Below, piece by piece: positions 1 through 10,830 of a stretch of 64,000 bases of DNA. The stretch spans positions 62,001 through 126,000 of the forward strand of contig NZ_CADEAD010000001.1 of NCBI RefSeq assembly GCF_902825145.1, given 5' to 3'. The position numbers and the translations under genes are program-made. This DNA comes from Bartonella phoceensis (GTDB lineage Bacteria > Pseudomonadota > Alphaproteobacteria > Rhizobiales > Rhizobiaceae). The notes beneath the pieces were generated by a model. The model did no database searches and was not told the DNA's origin. It saw nothing but the letters and a program-made list of their open reading frames with translations. Within the stretch, counting starts at the first letter, position 1. Every line of letters begins with the position of its first letter.

Positions 1-1524
1 TTGTAAGGCAGTAATACCATTTTCTGTACCCGCTACTTTGAAATCCATATCTCCAAGATGGTCTTCATCTCCTAAAATATCAGAAAGTACAGCAAAGCGT
101 TCCCCTTCTTTAATTAATCCCATAGCAATACCCGCAACAGGGCGTACCAAAGGAACGCCGGCATCCATAAGAGCAAGTGAAGTTCCGCAAACAGTTGCCA
201 TGGAAGACGATCCATTAGATTCAGTAATTTCTGAAACAGCGCGGATGGTATAAGGAAAAGATTCCTTAGTTGGCAACATAGGATGAATTGCACGCCACGC
301 CAATTTGCCATGTCCAATTTCACGGCGACCAGGAGAACCAAGACGTCCTACTTCCCCTACTGAAAAAGGTGGGAAATTATAATGGAGGAGAAATGTTTCC
401 TTATACATGCCTGTTAAGGAATCAATATACTGTTCATCTTCACCCGTTCCCAGTGTTGCAACAACCAATGCTTGTGTTTCTCCACGGGTAAAGAGTGCAG
501 ATCCATGTGTCCGAGATAAAAGACCAACTTCTGATTGGATAGGACGTACTGTTGAAAGATCACGTCCATCGATACGCTTTTGTGTATCAAGAATGTTCCA
601 ACGAACAATTTTTGCTTGCAACTGTTTGAAAGCGGTTGCAATCTGATCTGCACTAAATTTACAGTTTTCTTCTGTTTCTGGTATAAATTTATTGATGACT
701 TCGGTTTTAAGTGCATCAATCGCGGCGTACCGTTCCTGTTTATCAGTAATCGTATAAGCCTTTCGTATATCCTGTTCAGCTATTTCCAGCATAGCTTTTT
801 CGAGATCAGAGAGATTTGCAGGAATAAAATCACGTGGATCTTTTGCAGCAACTTCGGCAAGTTTGATGATAGCATCAATCACAGGTTGCAAGCCTTTGTG
901 CCCAAACATAACAGCACCTAACATGATGTCTTCTGGTAATTCTTGTGCTTCTGATTCAACCATCAGTACAGCACTTTCTGTTCCAGCAACAACAAGATCC
1001 AGTTTTGATTCAGGCATTTCATCGATATGAGGATTGAGTATGTATTGTCCGTTACAGTAGCCGACACGAGCACCAGCAATAGGACCCATAAAAGGAACAC
1101 CTGACAGAGTTAAGGCAGCAGAAGAAGCAATCATTGCAAGGATATCAGGGTTATTTTCAAGATCATGCTGTATAACGGAAACAATCACTTGTGTATCATT
1201 TTTATAACCATCAACGAAGAGAGGACGAATTGGACGATCAATCAAACGTGAAACCAATGTTTCATTTTCGGTTGGTCGATTTTCACGTTTTAAATAACCA
1301 CCAGGTATTTTACCAACAGCATAGAGCTTTTCTTGATAATTAACGGTGAGTGGAAAAAAATCTTGGTCTGGTTTTGGACTTTTTGCTGATACAACGGTTG
1401 CTAAGACAATGGTTTCTCCGTAGGTAGCAATTACCGCACCATCAGCTTGACGCGCTATTTTCCCTGTTTCGATGGTGAGTAGCCGCCCGGCCCATTCAAT
1501 TTCTATCTTGTGCGTTTTGAACAT
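1..1524 (-). CDS. pnp: Polyribonucleotide nucleotidyltransferase (PNPase), N-terminal part, truncated by window edge
   Basis: PNPase is a phosphorolytic 3'-5' exoribonuclease of the RNA degradosome and of mRNA turnover. The reverse strand reads openly from an ATG at 1524 to the window edge, giving about 508 residues that begin [14 protein letters not shown]. Both RNase PH-like domains are visible: the first includes ETIVLATVV and [11 protein letters not shown], the second includes [17 protein letters not shown] and [10 protein letters not shown]. The C-terminal KH and S1 RNA-binding domains would lie beyond the window. The gene follows rpsO on the same strand, the usual bacterial arrangement. 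The 256-nt gap between them contains a hairpin that could terminate or process the transcript. Identification is firm; only the 3' end is missing. Confidence 0.97.
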   Translation of the reverse strand, partial: MFKTHKIEIEWAGRLLTIETGKIARQADGAVIATYGETIVLATVVSAKSPKPDQDFFPLTVNYQEKLYAVGKIPGGYLKRENRPTENETLVSRLIDRPIRPLFVDGYKNDTQVIVSVIQHDLENNPDILAMIASSAALTLSGVPFMGPIAGARVGYCNGQYILNPHIDEMPESKLDLVVAGTESAVLMVESEAQELPEDIMLGAVMFGHKGLQPVIDAIIKLAEVAAKDPRDFIPANLSDLEKAMLEIAEQDIRKAYTITDKQERYAAIDALKTEVINKFIPETEENCKFSADQIATAFKQLQAKIVRWNILDTQKRIDGRDLSTVRPIQSEVGLLSRTHGSALFTRGETQALVVATLGTGEDEQYIDSLTGMYKETFLLHYNFPPFSVGEVGRLGSPGRREIGHGKLAWRAIHPMLPTKESFPYTIRAVSEITESNGSSSMATVCGTSLALMDAGVPLVRPVAGIAMGLIKEGERFAVLSDILGDEDHLGDMDFKVAGTENGITALQ

Positions 1525-1735
1525 TTTTTATCCTTAATGACCAGTGTTCATATTTAGTGCTCACATTCTGAGTTTGCGTAGCATATTTTAAAACTATGGG
1601 CAGGACAACAAGACACTTCTGTTTTTTGCGATAAAAAAAGAATAAACCGCAATTCAAACGCGAAGCAACTCGTAATCCTACCCCTTGGTGGTTATTCATC
1701 GGCTCTTAAAGTTTTTAGCTAAAAGCAACAAGCTG

Positions 1736-1777
1736 AAAAAATGGGTATTTTTTGGAAACAGCAATGCGCCCATTTTT
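1736..1777 (-). terminator. Hairpin after rpsO
   Basis: On the minus strand, directly after the rpsO stop, the arm AAAAATGGG is matched by CCCATTTTT, followed by further T residues. The loop is about 22 nt. It looks like a rho-independent terminator or attenuator between rpsO and pnp. By analogy with other bacteria, the rpsO-pnp junction can also be an RNase processing site; that is inference. Confidence 0.55.
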
Positions 1778-1780
1778 CTT

Positions 1781-2050
1781 TTAACGACGCAAGCCTAATT
1801 TCTTGATAAGTGTTTGATAACGATTTTGGTCAACTCCTTTAAGGTAATCAAGCAAACGACGGCGTTGAGACACCATCTTCAAAAGACCTCGACGAGAATG
1901 GTTATCCTTTTTATGAGATTTAAAATGGTTAGTTAAATTAGCAATACGTTCAGAAAGTACAGCAACCTGTACTTCTGGTGATCCTGTATCACCAACTTTA
2001 TTTGCGTACTCTGCAACAAGAGCTTGTTTACGTTCAGCTGTAATCGACAT
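1781..2050 (-). CDS. rpsO: 30S ribosomal protein S15
   Basis: S15 is a primary 16S rRNA-binding protein of the small-subunit platform. The 89-residue product has the normal family length. It shows the hallmark [11 protein letters not shown] near residue 21 and [12 protein letters not shown] followed by RRRLLDYL in the middle and C-terminal helices. The start is an ATG at 2050 with AAAGGAT just upstream. pnp lies downstream on the same strand. The usual upstream partner truB is about 2.4 kb away, beyond an oppositely oriented MFS gene. Confidence 0.98.
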   Translation of the reverse strand: MSITAERKQALVAEYANKVGDTGSPEVQVAVLSERIANLTNHFKSHKKDNHSRRGLLKMVSQRRRLLDYLKGVDQNRYQTLIKKLGLRR

Positions 2051-2372
2051 CGTATTATCCTTTCAAAAAACGAAGAAACAAAAGTCACCCATAGCCGAGA
2101 TGTCGTCCAGCAAGGGTCTGTGAGAAAGCAAGGAGAGTGAAAAACTCTCATCTACCATAGCACTTATATAGGAAAGGAGGTTAAAATACTAGTCCTTAAA
2201 AGCAAGCTTAAAGATCTTCCTTAAATAAAGGATTTTATTTTGAAATATTGATTTTAACAGGGTTTTATGAGGAGTTTTTAAGGAATTATGAATCCTTTTG
2301 AGACAAAGATTACTGCTTTAAAGAGTGTGTGTATGATAACAAAATCGATAAATACCGATTTGGAGGCAAAAG
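2051..2372. other. Divergent intergenic region, rpsO / MFS exporter
   Basis: This 322-nt AT-rich stretch must hold the promoters of rpsO (leftward) and of the MFS gene (rightward). I see no RNA gene. A 39-codon open stretch starts at an ATG at 2288 and runs into the MFS gene in another frame; it has no recognisable similarity and is not called. Confidence 0.4.
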
Positions 2373-4001
2373 ATGCAGAGTATTTCAACGTTCGAACTTT
2401 TTCGTAATTCGGTATTTCGGAATTTATGGTTGACAACGCTCATTTCTAATTTAGGGGGATTTATACAGGTTGTAGGCGTAGGGTGGTTAATGGCGTTGAT
2501 TAGTTCTTCGCATTCTATGGTTGGACTTGTCCAAAGTGCTACAACATTACCACTTGTTATGTTTTCTTTGATGGCAGGGGCTTTAGCTGATAATTTTAAT
2601 CGTCGCCAAATTATGTTGTGTGCGCAGATCATGATGATGGTTATATCCATGAGCTTGGCTATTTTGTCCTCTATGGGTTTTCTAACACCGTCACTTTTAT
2701 TATGCTTTACGTTTTTGATTGGTTGTGGAACGGCTTTTTATAATCCTTCCTGGCAGGCAACAATCGGAGACATTGTGAGTAGGGACAATATTCCTGCTGC
2801 TGTTAGTTTGAACAGTGTAGGTTTTAATTTAATGCGTAGTGTAGGCCCTGCTATTGGGGGTGCTATCATTGCAACGTTAGATGCAGCTGCAGCTTTTTTG
2901 TTTAATGCGATAAGTTATATTCCTTTAATTGGTGCTTTATTTTTTTGGAAACCGAACTATGAAAATAACATTTTACCGCGGGAAAGGCTTTTAGGAGCTG
3001 TCTCAGATGGTTTGCGTTATGTTGCAATGTCGCCTAATCTTCTTAGTATTATGGTAAGGGCGTTTCTTTTTGGTATTGGAGCAATTTCGATTTTAGCACT
3101 TTTGCCAATTGTTGCGCATAAGGTTCTTGGGGGGAGTGCATTTCTTTATGGTACATTACTTGGTTGTTTTGGTTTAGGAGCCATGACAGCTGGTATTATT
3201 AATTCATTTGTACGGCATTATTTTCGTTTAGAAACAATTATTGCAAGTGCATTTCTTGGTTTTGCCTTTTCTTGCTTTTTTTTAGCAATGAGTCGTTCAC
3301 TCATTGTAAGCCATATTGCTTTATTTCCTGCGGGCTTATGTTGGGTTTTAGCGTTATCGCTGTTTAATACATCTGTACAGCTTTCTACACCACGCTGGGT
3401 TGTTGCACGTGCTTTAGCACTTTATCAAACAGCATCTTATGGTGGGATGGCTATTGGAAGTGCACTTTGGGGCATTTTGGCTGATGGTTATTCTCCAACA
3501 GTTGCTTTGAATATTTGTGCTCTATTTTTAGTTTTTGGAGCCTTAGCGGGGGTAAGGTTTAAAATTCAGGAAATTCCTCAGATGGACTTAGATCCGCTTG
3601 ACCATTTCAGAGAACCAGAGCTTTTACTCGATCTAAAAGCACAAAGTGGTCCGATCATGATAATGATTGATTATCAAATTCATGAAAGTGATCTTGAAGA
3701 GTTTCTAAAAGTAATGACGCGTCGTCGCCATATTCGCTTACGTGATGGTGCGCGTCAATGGGTTCTTTTGCGTGATCTTGAAAGACCTGAATATTGGACA
3801 GAAGCGTATCATATGCCAACATGGGTAGATTATTTGCGCCATAATCACCGTCGTACAAAAGCAGATGCAGAGGTAAATAAGCTTTTGCGTCACTTAAATC
3901 GTATGCAAAATGGTATAAGAGTCCACCGTATGATTGAGCGACAAACAATACCGCATGCCAGAGAGATGCATTTAAAACCCTCTGCAGACCAATTACCTTG
4001 A
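2373..4001 (+). CDS. MFS exporter (MFS_3 / EntS-like) with C-terminal cytoplasmic domain
   Basis: A 542-residue major facilitator superfamily protein, probably a proton-driven exporter of a small molecule. Residues 1-400 hold about 12 hydrophobic helices. The signature region ALADNFNRRQIM lies after helix 2 (around residue 72), and GTAFYNPSWQATIGDIV is typical of the MFS_3 (enterobactin exporter-like) family. Residues from about 420 form a soluble tail (IMIMIDYQIHESDLEEFL to RMIERQT) that resembles a ferredoxin-like/monooxygenase-type fold; rhizobial members of this family of similar length usually carry it. The ATG at 2373 has TGGAGG six nt upstream. The gene is isolated and opposite to both flanking genes. 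The substrate is unknown. Confidence 0.85.
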   Translation: MQSISTFELFRNSVFRNLWLTTLISNLGGFIQVVGVGWLMALISSSHSMVGLVQSATTLPLVMFSLMAGALADNFNRRQIMLCAQIMMMVISMSLAILSSMGFLTPSLLLCFTFLIGCGTAFYNPSWQATIGDIVSRDNIPAAVSLNSVGFNLMRSVGPAIGGAIIATLDAAAAFLFNAISYIPLIGALFFWKPNYENNILPRERLLGAVSDGLRYVAMSPNLLSIMVRAFLFGIGAISILALLPIVAHKVLGGSAFLYGTLLGCFGLGAMTAGIINSFVRHYFRLETIIASAFLGFAFSCFFLAMSRSLIVSHIALFPAGLCWVLALSLFNTSVQLSTPRWVVARALALYQTASYGGMAIGSALWGILADGYSPTVALNICALFLVFGALAGVRFKIQEIPQMDLDPLDHFREPELLLDLKAQSGPIMIMIDYQIHESDLEEFLKVMTRRRHIRLRDGARQWVLLRDLERPEYWTEAYHMPTWVDYLRHNHRRTKADAEVNKLLRHLNRMQNGIRVHRMIERQTIPHAREMHLKPSADQLP

Positions 4002-4469
4002 GGGTAAAAAGACCAAAACAGTTTTCTTATAAACTATTCAATATGTACAATGCTGTTTTATGGATAAGTTTATTGGCAGGCACAGAGCAGCAGAAGTTTA
4101 GATGTTTCGATAAGCGCTTATGCTCTTAATAAGTTGAGAAAAAATTTTCTACTAAGCAAAAAGTTGGAAGTTATAAGCATTACAATTTTTTTTAAGTTGA
4201 AACTTGTTTTTATTCTAGAAAATCTTCTTAACATAATCGTATATACATGTGTATCCGGTAATGATTAAAGAAATGATTGAGAACGACAAAGCAAGATTCT
4301 TGTGCTTTATGGTGCAAGTTAAGATTAGCTTATGAACGCAGCGCTGATGTAAGTTCTGATATGAACGACCGTAAAAAGATAACGCGAGAGCAATGAAAAG
4401 AATCTCTTTCTTTTTATTAAGATGAGAAAATCTTTTTTTCTAAACGATGATTGTGAAAAAGAACGAAAA
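4002..4469. other. Intergenic region between convergent MFS and truB genes
   Basis: This 468-nt AT-rich gap lies between two convergent genes. A short open stretch at about 4279-4396 (plus) reads without a stop from a TTG codon for about 38 codons, including LAYERSADVSSDMNDRKK. It has no Shine-Dalgarno and may be the tail of a decayed gene. I do not recognise it. No RNA gene or clear terminator was seen. Confidence 0.35.
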
Positions 4470-5429
4470 TTAAATTATAAATATCCGCTTTGGCTTGAAT
4501 AAGATTTTTTCAAGAATACCTATAGCAAGCAGTTTGTCTTGGTAGATAACACAAACCTCATCTTCATCAAGAGGTCCATTGTGATTACACAAAGGTACGG
4601 AATTACCCATCATGACTCGCTTTGCTTGCGTTTCACTAAGGGTATAATGAGGGAGACAATCCAGCGCAGCACCTGTTTCAATTAAAAATGTATCAAGTGC
4701 TGAAAAATTTCTTTTGGGAGGAGTATCATTTTCATTTGTGATATTTTTATCCAGCCCTACCTTTTTGAGCGTGTCCCACGTGATGAGATCATCTTCACAA
4801 AAAGGAGATACTGCGAGACGTCTTAAATCAGCAATATGCCCATAACAACCAAGGTCACGTCCCATATCGCGCGCTAAAGAACGCACATAAGTTCCTTTTC
4901 CGCAAGTTATTTCAAAGACAGAGTGCTCTTTGGTAGGAGTTTCTATTAACTTGAAAGTTTCTATTTCCACTTCACGGGGTGGAATTTCAATGACTTCTCC
5001 TTCACGCGCTAGATCATAAGCCCGATTACCGGCAATTTTAATTGCCGAAAATTGTGGAGGTGTTTGGAAGATAACACCTGTATATTTTGGAAGAAGGGCA
5101 CGTATTTCTTCTTGTGTTGGACGTTTGAGAGATGTTTTTGTTATTTCACCCTCTAGATCGTCTGTTAAGCGCTCTTCTCCCCAAACAATGTGAAAACGGT
5201 AGGTTTTCGAGCCTTGCATAACATAGGGAACAGTTTTGGTTGCTTCGCCCAATGCAATTGGCAGGAGACCAGAAGCAAGAGGATCAAGCGTCCCTGCATG
5301 TCCTGCTTTTTGTGCATGAAAAAGCCATTTAATTTGTGAGACCGCCTCTGTTGATCTCATTCCTTTTGGTTTATCAAATATTACCCAGCCAGAAACAGAA
5401 CGGCCTTTTTTTTTACGTTGCCGCGCCAT
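4470..5429 (-). CDS. truB: tRNA pseudouridine(55) synthase TruB
   Basis: TruB converts U55 of the T-loop of most elongator tRNAs to pseudouridine. The start at 5429 ([15 protein letters not shown]) is preferred to the in-frame start at 5468 because it fits the family N-terminus and lies just after the rbfA stop (5434). The product is 319 residues. [11 protein letters not shown], the catalytic segment [23 protein letters not shown] (Asp in GTLDP) and [12 protein letters not shown] are all present. It is the last gene of the rimP-nusA-ylxR-infB-rbfA-truB cluster. The C-terminal region matches the PUA-like tail of bacterial TruB. Confidence 0.97.
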   Translation of the reverse strand: MARQRKKKGRSVSGWVIFDKPKGMRSTEAVSQIKWLFHAQKAGHAGTLDPLASGLLPIALGEATKTVPYVMQGSKTYRFHIVWGEERLTDDLEGEITKTSLKRPTQEEIRALLPKYTGVIFQTPPQFSAIKIAGNRAYDLAREGEVIEIPPREVEIETFKLIETPTKEHSVFEITCGKGTYVRSLARDMGRDLGCYGHIADLRRLAVSPFCEDDLITWDTLKKVGLDKNITNENDTPPKRNFSALDTFLIETGAALDCLPHYTLSETQAKRVMMGNSVPLCNHNGPLDEDEVCVIYQDKLLAIGILEKILFKPKRIFII

Positions 5430-5433
5430 ATTT

Positions 5434-5847
5434 TTAATCCTCAACTTCATCATTATGATGAAGATCACGTGCTACCTCAGGTGAACGGAGCAAGGCATCA
5501 ATTTTTGAAAAATTATCAAAACTACTATCAAGCCGAAAACGCAGTTCAGGCATATATTTCATTTGTCGCAACGTATGACTAATTTCTCCACGGATAAAAC
5601 GGCTATATTTATTGAGGATATCAACGACATCAACATCAACATGAGACGTGTTCTTAACAGTACTGAGAGGAGAAACAAAGCAAGTAGCAATTTTTAAATC
5701 TGGTGACATGCGTACTTCAGAGACAGAAATCACCATATTTTTCAAGACTTCATCGAGTAAAATACCATGCTGCAGTGTATGCGCTACTGCGTGACGTACC
5801 TGTTCTCCTACTCTTAGTTGCCGTTGTGATGGCCCTGCATTTTTCAT
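5434..5847 (-). CDS. rbfA: Ribosome-binding factor A
   Basis: RbfA is a KH-fold protein that binds the 30S subunit and assists late 16S rRNA maturation, especially in the cold. I place the start at the ATG at 5847 ([20 protein letters not shown]), giving 137 residues. The open frame extends upstream to 5967, but that extension lacks family similarity. [14 protein letters not shown] and [19 protein letters not shown] are the characteristic segments. It lies 129 nt after infB and four nt before truB, so it is probably cotranscribed with both. Confidence 0.95.
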   Translation of the reverse strand: MKNAGPSQRQLRVGEQVRHAVAHTLQHGILLDEVLKNMVISVSEVRMSPDLKIATCFVSPLSTVKNTSHVDVDVVDILNKYSRFIRGEISHTLRQMKYMPELRFRLDSSFDNFSKIDALLRSPEVARDLHHNDEVED

Positions 5848-5976
5848 CAAAGTTTCATCCTTATTACAATCCCTCTTCTTTTGATCATCTTGAAAGATAA
5901 AATAAAGAACAAAGGTATTGCACAGAAATCCAAAGACTCTTCTCATTTCCCAACAGAATAAAGCCATTAGATTAGT

Positions 5977-8499
5977 TTATAATGTGCGATTAATATGTTC
6001 TATACGGAAAGTTTCAATGATGTCTCCTGGACGTATGTCTTCATAGTTTTCGAATGCCATTCCACATTCTTGACCACTTTGTACTTCATTGATCTCATCC
6101 TTAAAGCGCTTGAGTGTTTTAAGTTTTCCTTCGTGAATAACAATATTATCGCGGATAAGGCGAACACCAGCTCCCCGTTCTATTTTACCTTCTATAACGC
6201 GACAACCAGCAACTTTTCCGGTTTTTGTAATGTTAAAGACTTCTAAAATTTCAGCATTACCGAGGAAAGTCTCACGCTGTTCTGGTGAGAGGAGTCCTGA
6301 CATGGCAGCTTTGATATCGTTAACAAGATCATAGATAATATTATAATAACGAATTTCAATTCCTTGTGTTTTAGCACAATCACGCGCTTGTTTATTGGCA
6401 CGGACATTAAAGCCAATGACGGCAGAGTTTGAAGCTTCAGCAAGAGAAATATCACTTTCAGTGATACCTCCAGCACCAGAATGCACAATACGTGCACGCA
6501 CTTCTTCATTTCCTAGCTTTTCTAATGCTGAAGTGATTGCTTCAATTGATCCCTGTACATCTCCTTTAATGATAAGAGGAAATTCTTTAACACCAGTTGT
6601 TTGTAATTTGCTCATCATCTGTTCAAGAGAACCGCGAGAACCGGTTTGTCGGGCAACAGCTTTATCACGCGCTAATCGTTGACGGTATTCAGCAATTTCA
6701 CGTGCTTTCGCTTCATGCGTGACAACAGCAAAACGATCACCTGCTTGTGGTGTTCCTTGCATACCTAAAATCTCAATAGGTGTGGAAGGAATTGCTTCTT
6801 TGATATGACGACCGTGGTCGTCAATCAAAGCGCGCACGCGTCCCCATTCATTGCCAGCAACAATAATATCAGAAGGATGCAGTGTACCTTTTTGAACAAG
6901 AACTGTTGCAACAGATCCACGTCCTCGATCCAGTTTTGCTTCAATAACAACACCTTCTGCCGTTCGCTGGGGATCAGCTTTTAGATCAAGAATTTCAGCT
7001 TGAAGGAGAATAGCTTCAAGAAGTTTATCGAGATTTTGACCGGTTTTAGCAGAGACTTCAACTTCCAAGGTTTCCCCACCCATGGTTTCAACAAACACTT
7101 CATGTTGTAAGAGCTCTGTACGCACTTTTTGCGCATTAGCAGATGGTTTATCAATTTTATTGATCGCAACAATAATTGGTACACCAGCAGCTTTGGCATG
7201 ATTAATTGATTCAACCGTTTGTGGCATGACACTATCATCAGCGGCCACGACCAAAACGGCAATATCCGTAACACGAGCACCACGAGCACGCATAGCTGTG
7301 AAAGCAGCATGTCCAGGTGTGTCAATAAAGGTAATCTTTTGACCATTTTGCTCTACTTGATAAGCACCAATATGTTGTGTAATACCACCGGCTTCACCAG
7401 AAACGACATTCGCTTTTCGAATGGCATCAAGAAGAGAAGTTTTTCCATGGTCAACATGGCCCATAATCGTTACAACAGGTGGGCGTGTCTGCATTTTTTG
7501 AGGACTATCCGCTATATTAAAAATGCCTTCTTCTACGTCAGATTCTAAAACACGTTTAACAGTATGACCAAATTCAACGGCAATGAGTTCAGCAACATCT
7601 GCATCGATAATATCGCCGGGTTTCATCATTTGGCCTTGTTTCATCAGAAACTTAATCACATCAACGGAGCGTTCTGTCATACGCTGCGCGAGTTCTTGAA
7701 TTGTAATGGTTTCAGGAAGAATAACTTCGCGAGAAATTTTTTCTCTTGGCTCTTGGTTTTGTGCACGTTTAAATTTCTCTTGCCTGCGGCGCATTGCAGC
7801 CATTGAGCGCCCGCGCGGAGTACCTTCCTCGTCCAAAGCACTATTGAGGGTTATTTTTCCACGACGCCGTTCATCAGCACCTTTTACAACTTTTGGTGCG
7901 CGCATTTCTGATTTTGCGAGGTTAGCGCGTCGGCTATGTCGATCATCGTCTTTATTTTCATCTATTTTGCGTTTTTCAATCACAGTTGTATTTTTAGGCG
8001 TGATAGGAATATCTATCGGTTCTATAATGGGGGGAGTAGAGCTCAGAAGTGGAGTCTCTACCGGTAGAATTTCCTCTTCTTGCTGTATTTCTATCTCTTG
8101 AATCGGCTGCCACAAAATTTCTTCACGTTCTTTTGCCTGCTTTTCTTCCTCTTCGGCTTGTTCACGCGTAATTTTTTCTTGGATATGTGCCTCTTCTAAT
8201 GCACGAAGCCTTGCTTCCATTTCAGCCGAAGAAAGGTTGCTTTTAGCGACAGGCTTACTCTGATTTGCTTCTTCAAATCGTGGTTTAGAACGTTGGGGGG
8301 CCACATGCGGTTTGGTAATTGGCTGTTGTATTTCAACTTTTTCATCAGGTCGCGTAATTTTGCGTCGTTTGGTTTCGACAACCACAGCCTTTGTACGGCC
8401 ATGGCTAAAATTTTGTTTGACCGTGCTTGTTTCCAGGATTGACCGCTTTAAGGTTAATGTCCTTTTGGCTGTTATTTTGTCGTTATCATTTTCACTCAT
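5977..8499 (-). CDS. infB: Translation initiation factor IF-2
   Basis: IF-2 is the GTPase that delivers initiator fMet-tRNA to the 30S subunit. The protein has 840 residues. An N-terminal region of about 330 residues is charged and low in complexity (Glu/Lys/Arg-rich, coiled-coil-like at residues 85-130). Then come the IF2_N segment [13 protein letters not shown] and the G domain with [10 protein letters not shown] (G1), DTPGHAAFT (G3) and NKIDK (G4). Domains II-IV follow and end in GDIIETF. The start codon overlaps the stop of the upstream YlxR gene by 4 bp (ATGA), which suggests translational coupling. Confidence 0.98.
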   Translation of the reverse strand: MSENDNDKITAKRTLTLKRSILETSTVKQNFSHGRTKAVVVETKRRKITRPDEKVEIQQPITKPHVAPQRSKPRFEEANQSKPVAKSNLSSAEMEARLRALEEAHIQEKITREQAEEEEKQAKEREEILWQPIQEIEIQQEEEILPVETPLLSSTPPIIEPIDIPITPKNTTVIEKRKIDENKDDDRHSRRANLAKSEMRAPKVVKGADERRRGKITLNSALDEEGTPRGRSMAAMRRRQEKFKRAQNQEPREKISREVILPETITIQELAQRMTERSVDVIKFLMKQGQMMKPGDIIDADVAELIAVEFGHTVKRVLESDVEEGIFNIADSPQKMQTRPPVVTIMGHVDHGKTSLLDAIRKANVVSGEAGGITQHIGAYQVEQNGQKITFIDTPGHAAFTAMRARGARVTDIAVLVVAADDSVMPQTVESINHAKAAGVPIIVAINKIDKPSANAQKVRTELLQHEVFVETMGGETLEVEVSAKTGQNLDKLLEAILLQAEILDLKADPQRTAEGVVIEAKLDRGRGSVATVLVQKGTLHPSDIIVAGNEWGRVRALIDDHGRHIKEAIPSTPIEILGMQGTPQAGDRFAVVTHEAKAREIAEYRQRLARDKAVARQTGSRGSLEQMMSKLQTTGVKEFPLIIKGDVQGSIEAITSALEKLGNEEVRARIVHSGAGGITESDISLAEASNSAVIGFNVRANKQARDCAKTQGIEIRYYNIIYDLVNDIKAAMSGLLSPEQRETFLGNAEILEVFNITKTGKVAGCRVIEGKIERGAGVRLIRDNIVIHEGKLKTLKRFKDEINEVQSGQECGMAFENYEDIRPGDIIETFRIEHINRTL

Positions 8500-9131
8500 T
8501 GTACTTCCTTCACGGCTTGAGCCGTCATCTCACCAGGCTTGCTGTGCTTGTCATCACGATAGGCGAGCAGTTTATGTATCGTTTTGAGGAATCCTTCAGC
8601 CGCCTTAGTGTCTAATAAGGCTGCGTGCATGACAGGATTAGCGCCAAAAGCCACCCGCATTTCATCACTTGTAAATAAAGATATGGTTTTTATGTTCCTA
8701 TTTTTTTGTTGTTGTATTTTATGGATGGCTTGTGCAATTTTTCGCTTTCCATCTTCTGTCGTTTCTTTGGCATGAAGTACGAGGATAACTTGACCAGAGC
8801 GGATAGCAGCATCAACCTTTGTTGCCCCCGTAACAATAGCACCTGCTTTGCGTGCTATAGAAAGGCTTGAAAGGGCAGTTTTTAGCAAAAGTGCATCAAC
8901 AATATGCGCAAGATTTGGTGCAACCTCAACATCTGTTTTAAAACTTTTTTGAAAAGCGTTCTGTTTAATTGCTGCTTCAATAGCAGAATGATAAGCAGAA
9001 ATCCAAACACCACGGCCAGGCAAATTGGCTTTAAGATCAGGAACAATTTGATTATTGGGACCAATAACAAAACGGATCAGCGTTTTTGCTGAAGCATTTT
9101 TTCTTGTCACAATGCAGGTCCGTTCATTCAT
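8496..9131 (-). CDS. YlxR family (DUF448) RNA-binding protein with L7Ae-like domain
   Basis: A 211-residue protein between nusA and infB. Residues 1-85 form the YlxR/DUF448 domain ([21 protein letters not shown], then LPGRGVWIS). Residues from about 95 resemble an L7Ae/L30e RNA-binding fold ([23 protein letters not shown]). This two-domain form is common in alphaproteobacteria, where it is annotated as RNA-binding or nucleic-acid-binding. The exact role is unclear; other bacterial YlxR proteins have been linked to transcription and RNase P. The gene abuts nusA (stop at 9132) and overlaps infB by 4 bp, so it belongs to the nusA operon. Confidence 0.9.
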   Translation of the reverse strand: MNERTCIVTRKNASAKTLIRFVIGPNNQIVPDLKANLPGRGVWISAYHSAIEAAIKQNAFQKSFKTDVEVAPNLAHIVDALLLKTALSSLSIARKAGAIVTGATKVDAAIRSGQVILVLHAKETTEDGKRKIAQAIHKIQQQKNRNIKTISLFTSDEMRVAFGANPVMHAALLDTKAAEGFLKTIHKLLAYRDDKHSKPGEMTAQAVKEVQ

Positions 9132-10763
9132 TTAAAGGGTATCCACATTCAGATTATCTATTTTTTCACCTTTTGCAGAGTTTTCATTTTCTACAGAATT
9201 TTCTGTAACAAGATCAGCTTGATTTATCCAGCCGGCTTGCACACGTGCTGCTAAAACCATCGCTTCTGCATCAGCGCGTGTGATCTCAAATGGAGTTAGA
9301 ACACCAGGAAAATTCTGTGTTTGTCCTTCTTTACGCTCCCTCCATCCTGCCAAATCATCGACTGCATAACCTGCAAAGTCTTCCATTGTTTTTACACCAT
9401 CTTCACCAACAGCAACCAACATAGCACTTGTCATGCCAGGAAGTGTTCGCAATTCATCAGAAACACCAAGTTTCTTACGTTTTTCATCAAGTTCTTTTTC
9501 TTTATGTTCGAGATATTCGCGTGCACGACTTTGGATCTCAGTAGCAGTTTCATGATCAAAACCATCAATAGAAGCAATTTCTTCGAGATCAATATAGGCA
9601 ATTTCCTCAATAGAAGAAAAGCCTTCTGATGCCATAACTTGCCCGATCATTTCATCAACATCTAAGGATTCCATAAATAGTTTACTGCGTTCAGTAAATT
9701 CTTTCTGACGGTTTTCAGATTCTTCCTGTTCCGTTAAGATATCAATATTCCATCCTGTTAATTGTGAGGCTAAACGGACATTTTGTCCACGCCGACCAAT
9801 AGCAAGGCTGAGTTGATCATCAGGCACAATAACTTCAATACGTTCTGCATCCTCATCGAGTACAACTTTAGAAACTTCAGCGGGTTGCAGTGCATTGACG
9901 ATAAATGTCGCAGCATCAGGGGACCAAGGAATAATATCAATTTTTTCGCCTTGTAATTCCGCGACAACAGCCTGCACGCGGCTTCCTCGCATTCCAACAC
10001 ACGCCCCAACAGGATCAATGGAACCATCGCGCGAGACAACAGCAATTTTAGCACGTGAGCCTGGATCACGGGCGACGGATTTAATTTCTATAATGCCATC
10101 GTAAATTTCTGGTACTTCCATAGTAAAAAGTTTTACCATAAATTGAGGATGTGTACGTGAAAGGAAAATTTGTGGACCACGCGATTCACGGTGTACATCA
10201 TTGACAAAGGCACGAATACGATCTCCATAGCGGAAGGATTCACGTGGAATTAATTCATCACGACGCACGATAGCTTCACCACGTCCTAAATCAACAATAA
10301 CATTACCATATTCTACACGTTTTACTGTGCCAGAAATAATTTCACCGATTTTATTTTTAAATTCTTCATATTGTTGGTCACGTTCTGCATCACGTACCTT
10401 TTGTACAATAACCTGTTTAGCAGATTGCGCTGCGATACGTCCAAAGTCCATAGGTGGTAAAAGATCAGCAAAAAAATCACCAATTTTTGCGTCTACTTGA
10501 TATTTGAGTGCATCAGACAAAGCAATTTCGCTTGTATAATCTTCAACGACGTCAACAATTTTAAGCAGGCGTTGCAATTTAATTTCACCTGTTTTCGAAT
10601 TGATTTCAGCACGGATATTAGTTTCTTGACCATAACGAGAACGCGCCGCTTTCTGAATAGCATCAGCCATCGCAGAAATAACAATTTCACGGTCAATTGA
10701 CTTTTCACGTGCAACAGCATCTGCAATTTGCAGAATTTCAAGCCTGTTAGCGCTTGTAGCCAT
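9132..10763 (-). CDS. nusA: Transcription termination/antitermination protein NusA
   Basis: NusA binds RNA polymerase and controls pausing, termination and antitermination. The start is placed at the ATG at 10763 (MATSANRLEIL), which has GAAGGAG upstream; the frame extends to 10787 without family support. The 543 residues show the N-terminal RNAP-binding domain, an S1 domain (GEIISGTVKRVEYGNVIVDLG), two KH domains (DPVGACVGMRGSRVQAV; LAIGRRGQNVRLASQLTGW) and two acidic helix-hairpin-helix repeats at the C-terminus. The C-terminal extension is typical of proteobacteria. It is cotranscribed with rimP upstream and ylxR-infB downstream. Confidence 0.98.
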   Translation of the reverse strand: MATSANRLEILQIADAVAREKSIDREIVISAMADAIQKAARSRYGQETNIRAEINSKTGEIKLQRLLKIVDVVEDYTSEIALSDALKYQVDAKIGDFFADLLPPMDFGRIAAQSAKQVIVQKVRDAERDQQYEEFKNKIGEIISGTVKRVEYGNVIVDLGRGEAIVRRDELIPRESFRYGDRIRAFVNDVHRESRGPQIFLSRTHPQFMVKLFTMEVPEIYDGIIEIKSVARDPGSRAKIAVVSRDGSIDPVGACVGMRGSRVQAVVAELQGEKIDIIPWSPDAATFIVNALQPAEVSKVVLDEDAERIEVIVPDDQLSLAIGRRGQNVRLASQLTGWNIDILTEQEESENRQKEFTERSKLFMESLDVDEMIGQVMASEGFSSIEEIAYIDLEEIASIDGFDHETATEIQSRAREYLEHKEKELDEKRKKLGVSDELRTLPGMTSAMLVAVGEDGVKTMEDFAGYAVDDLAGWRERKEGQTQNFPGVLTPFEITRADAEAMVLAARVQAGWINQADLVTENSVENENSAKGEKIDNLNVDTL

Positions 10764-10830
10764 CAATTTTCTCCTTCTTTGTGCCACACAACGAGCATTT
10801 CCAGCGATATTAATTCTTGTAATTTGACGT

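Noticed and set aside
2288..2407. 39-codon frame starting upstream of the MFS gene
   Set aside because: It overlaps the MFS start in another frame, has a poorly spaced ribosome site and no recognisable product; a leader peptide is possible but unsupported.
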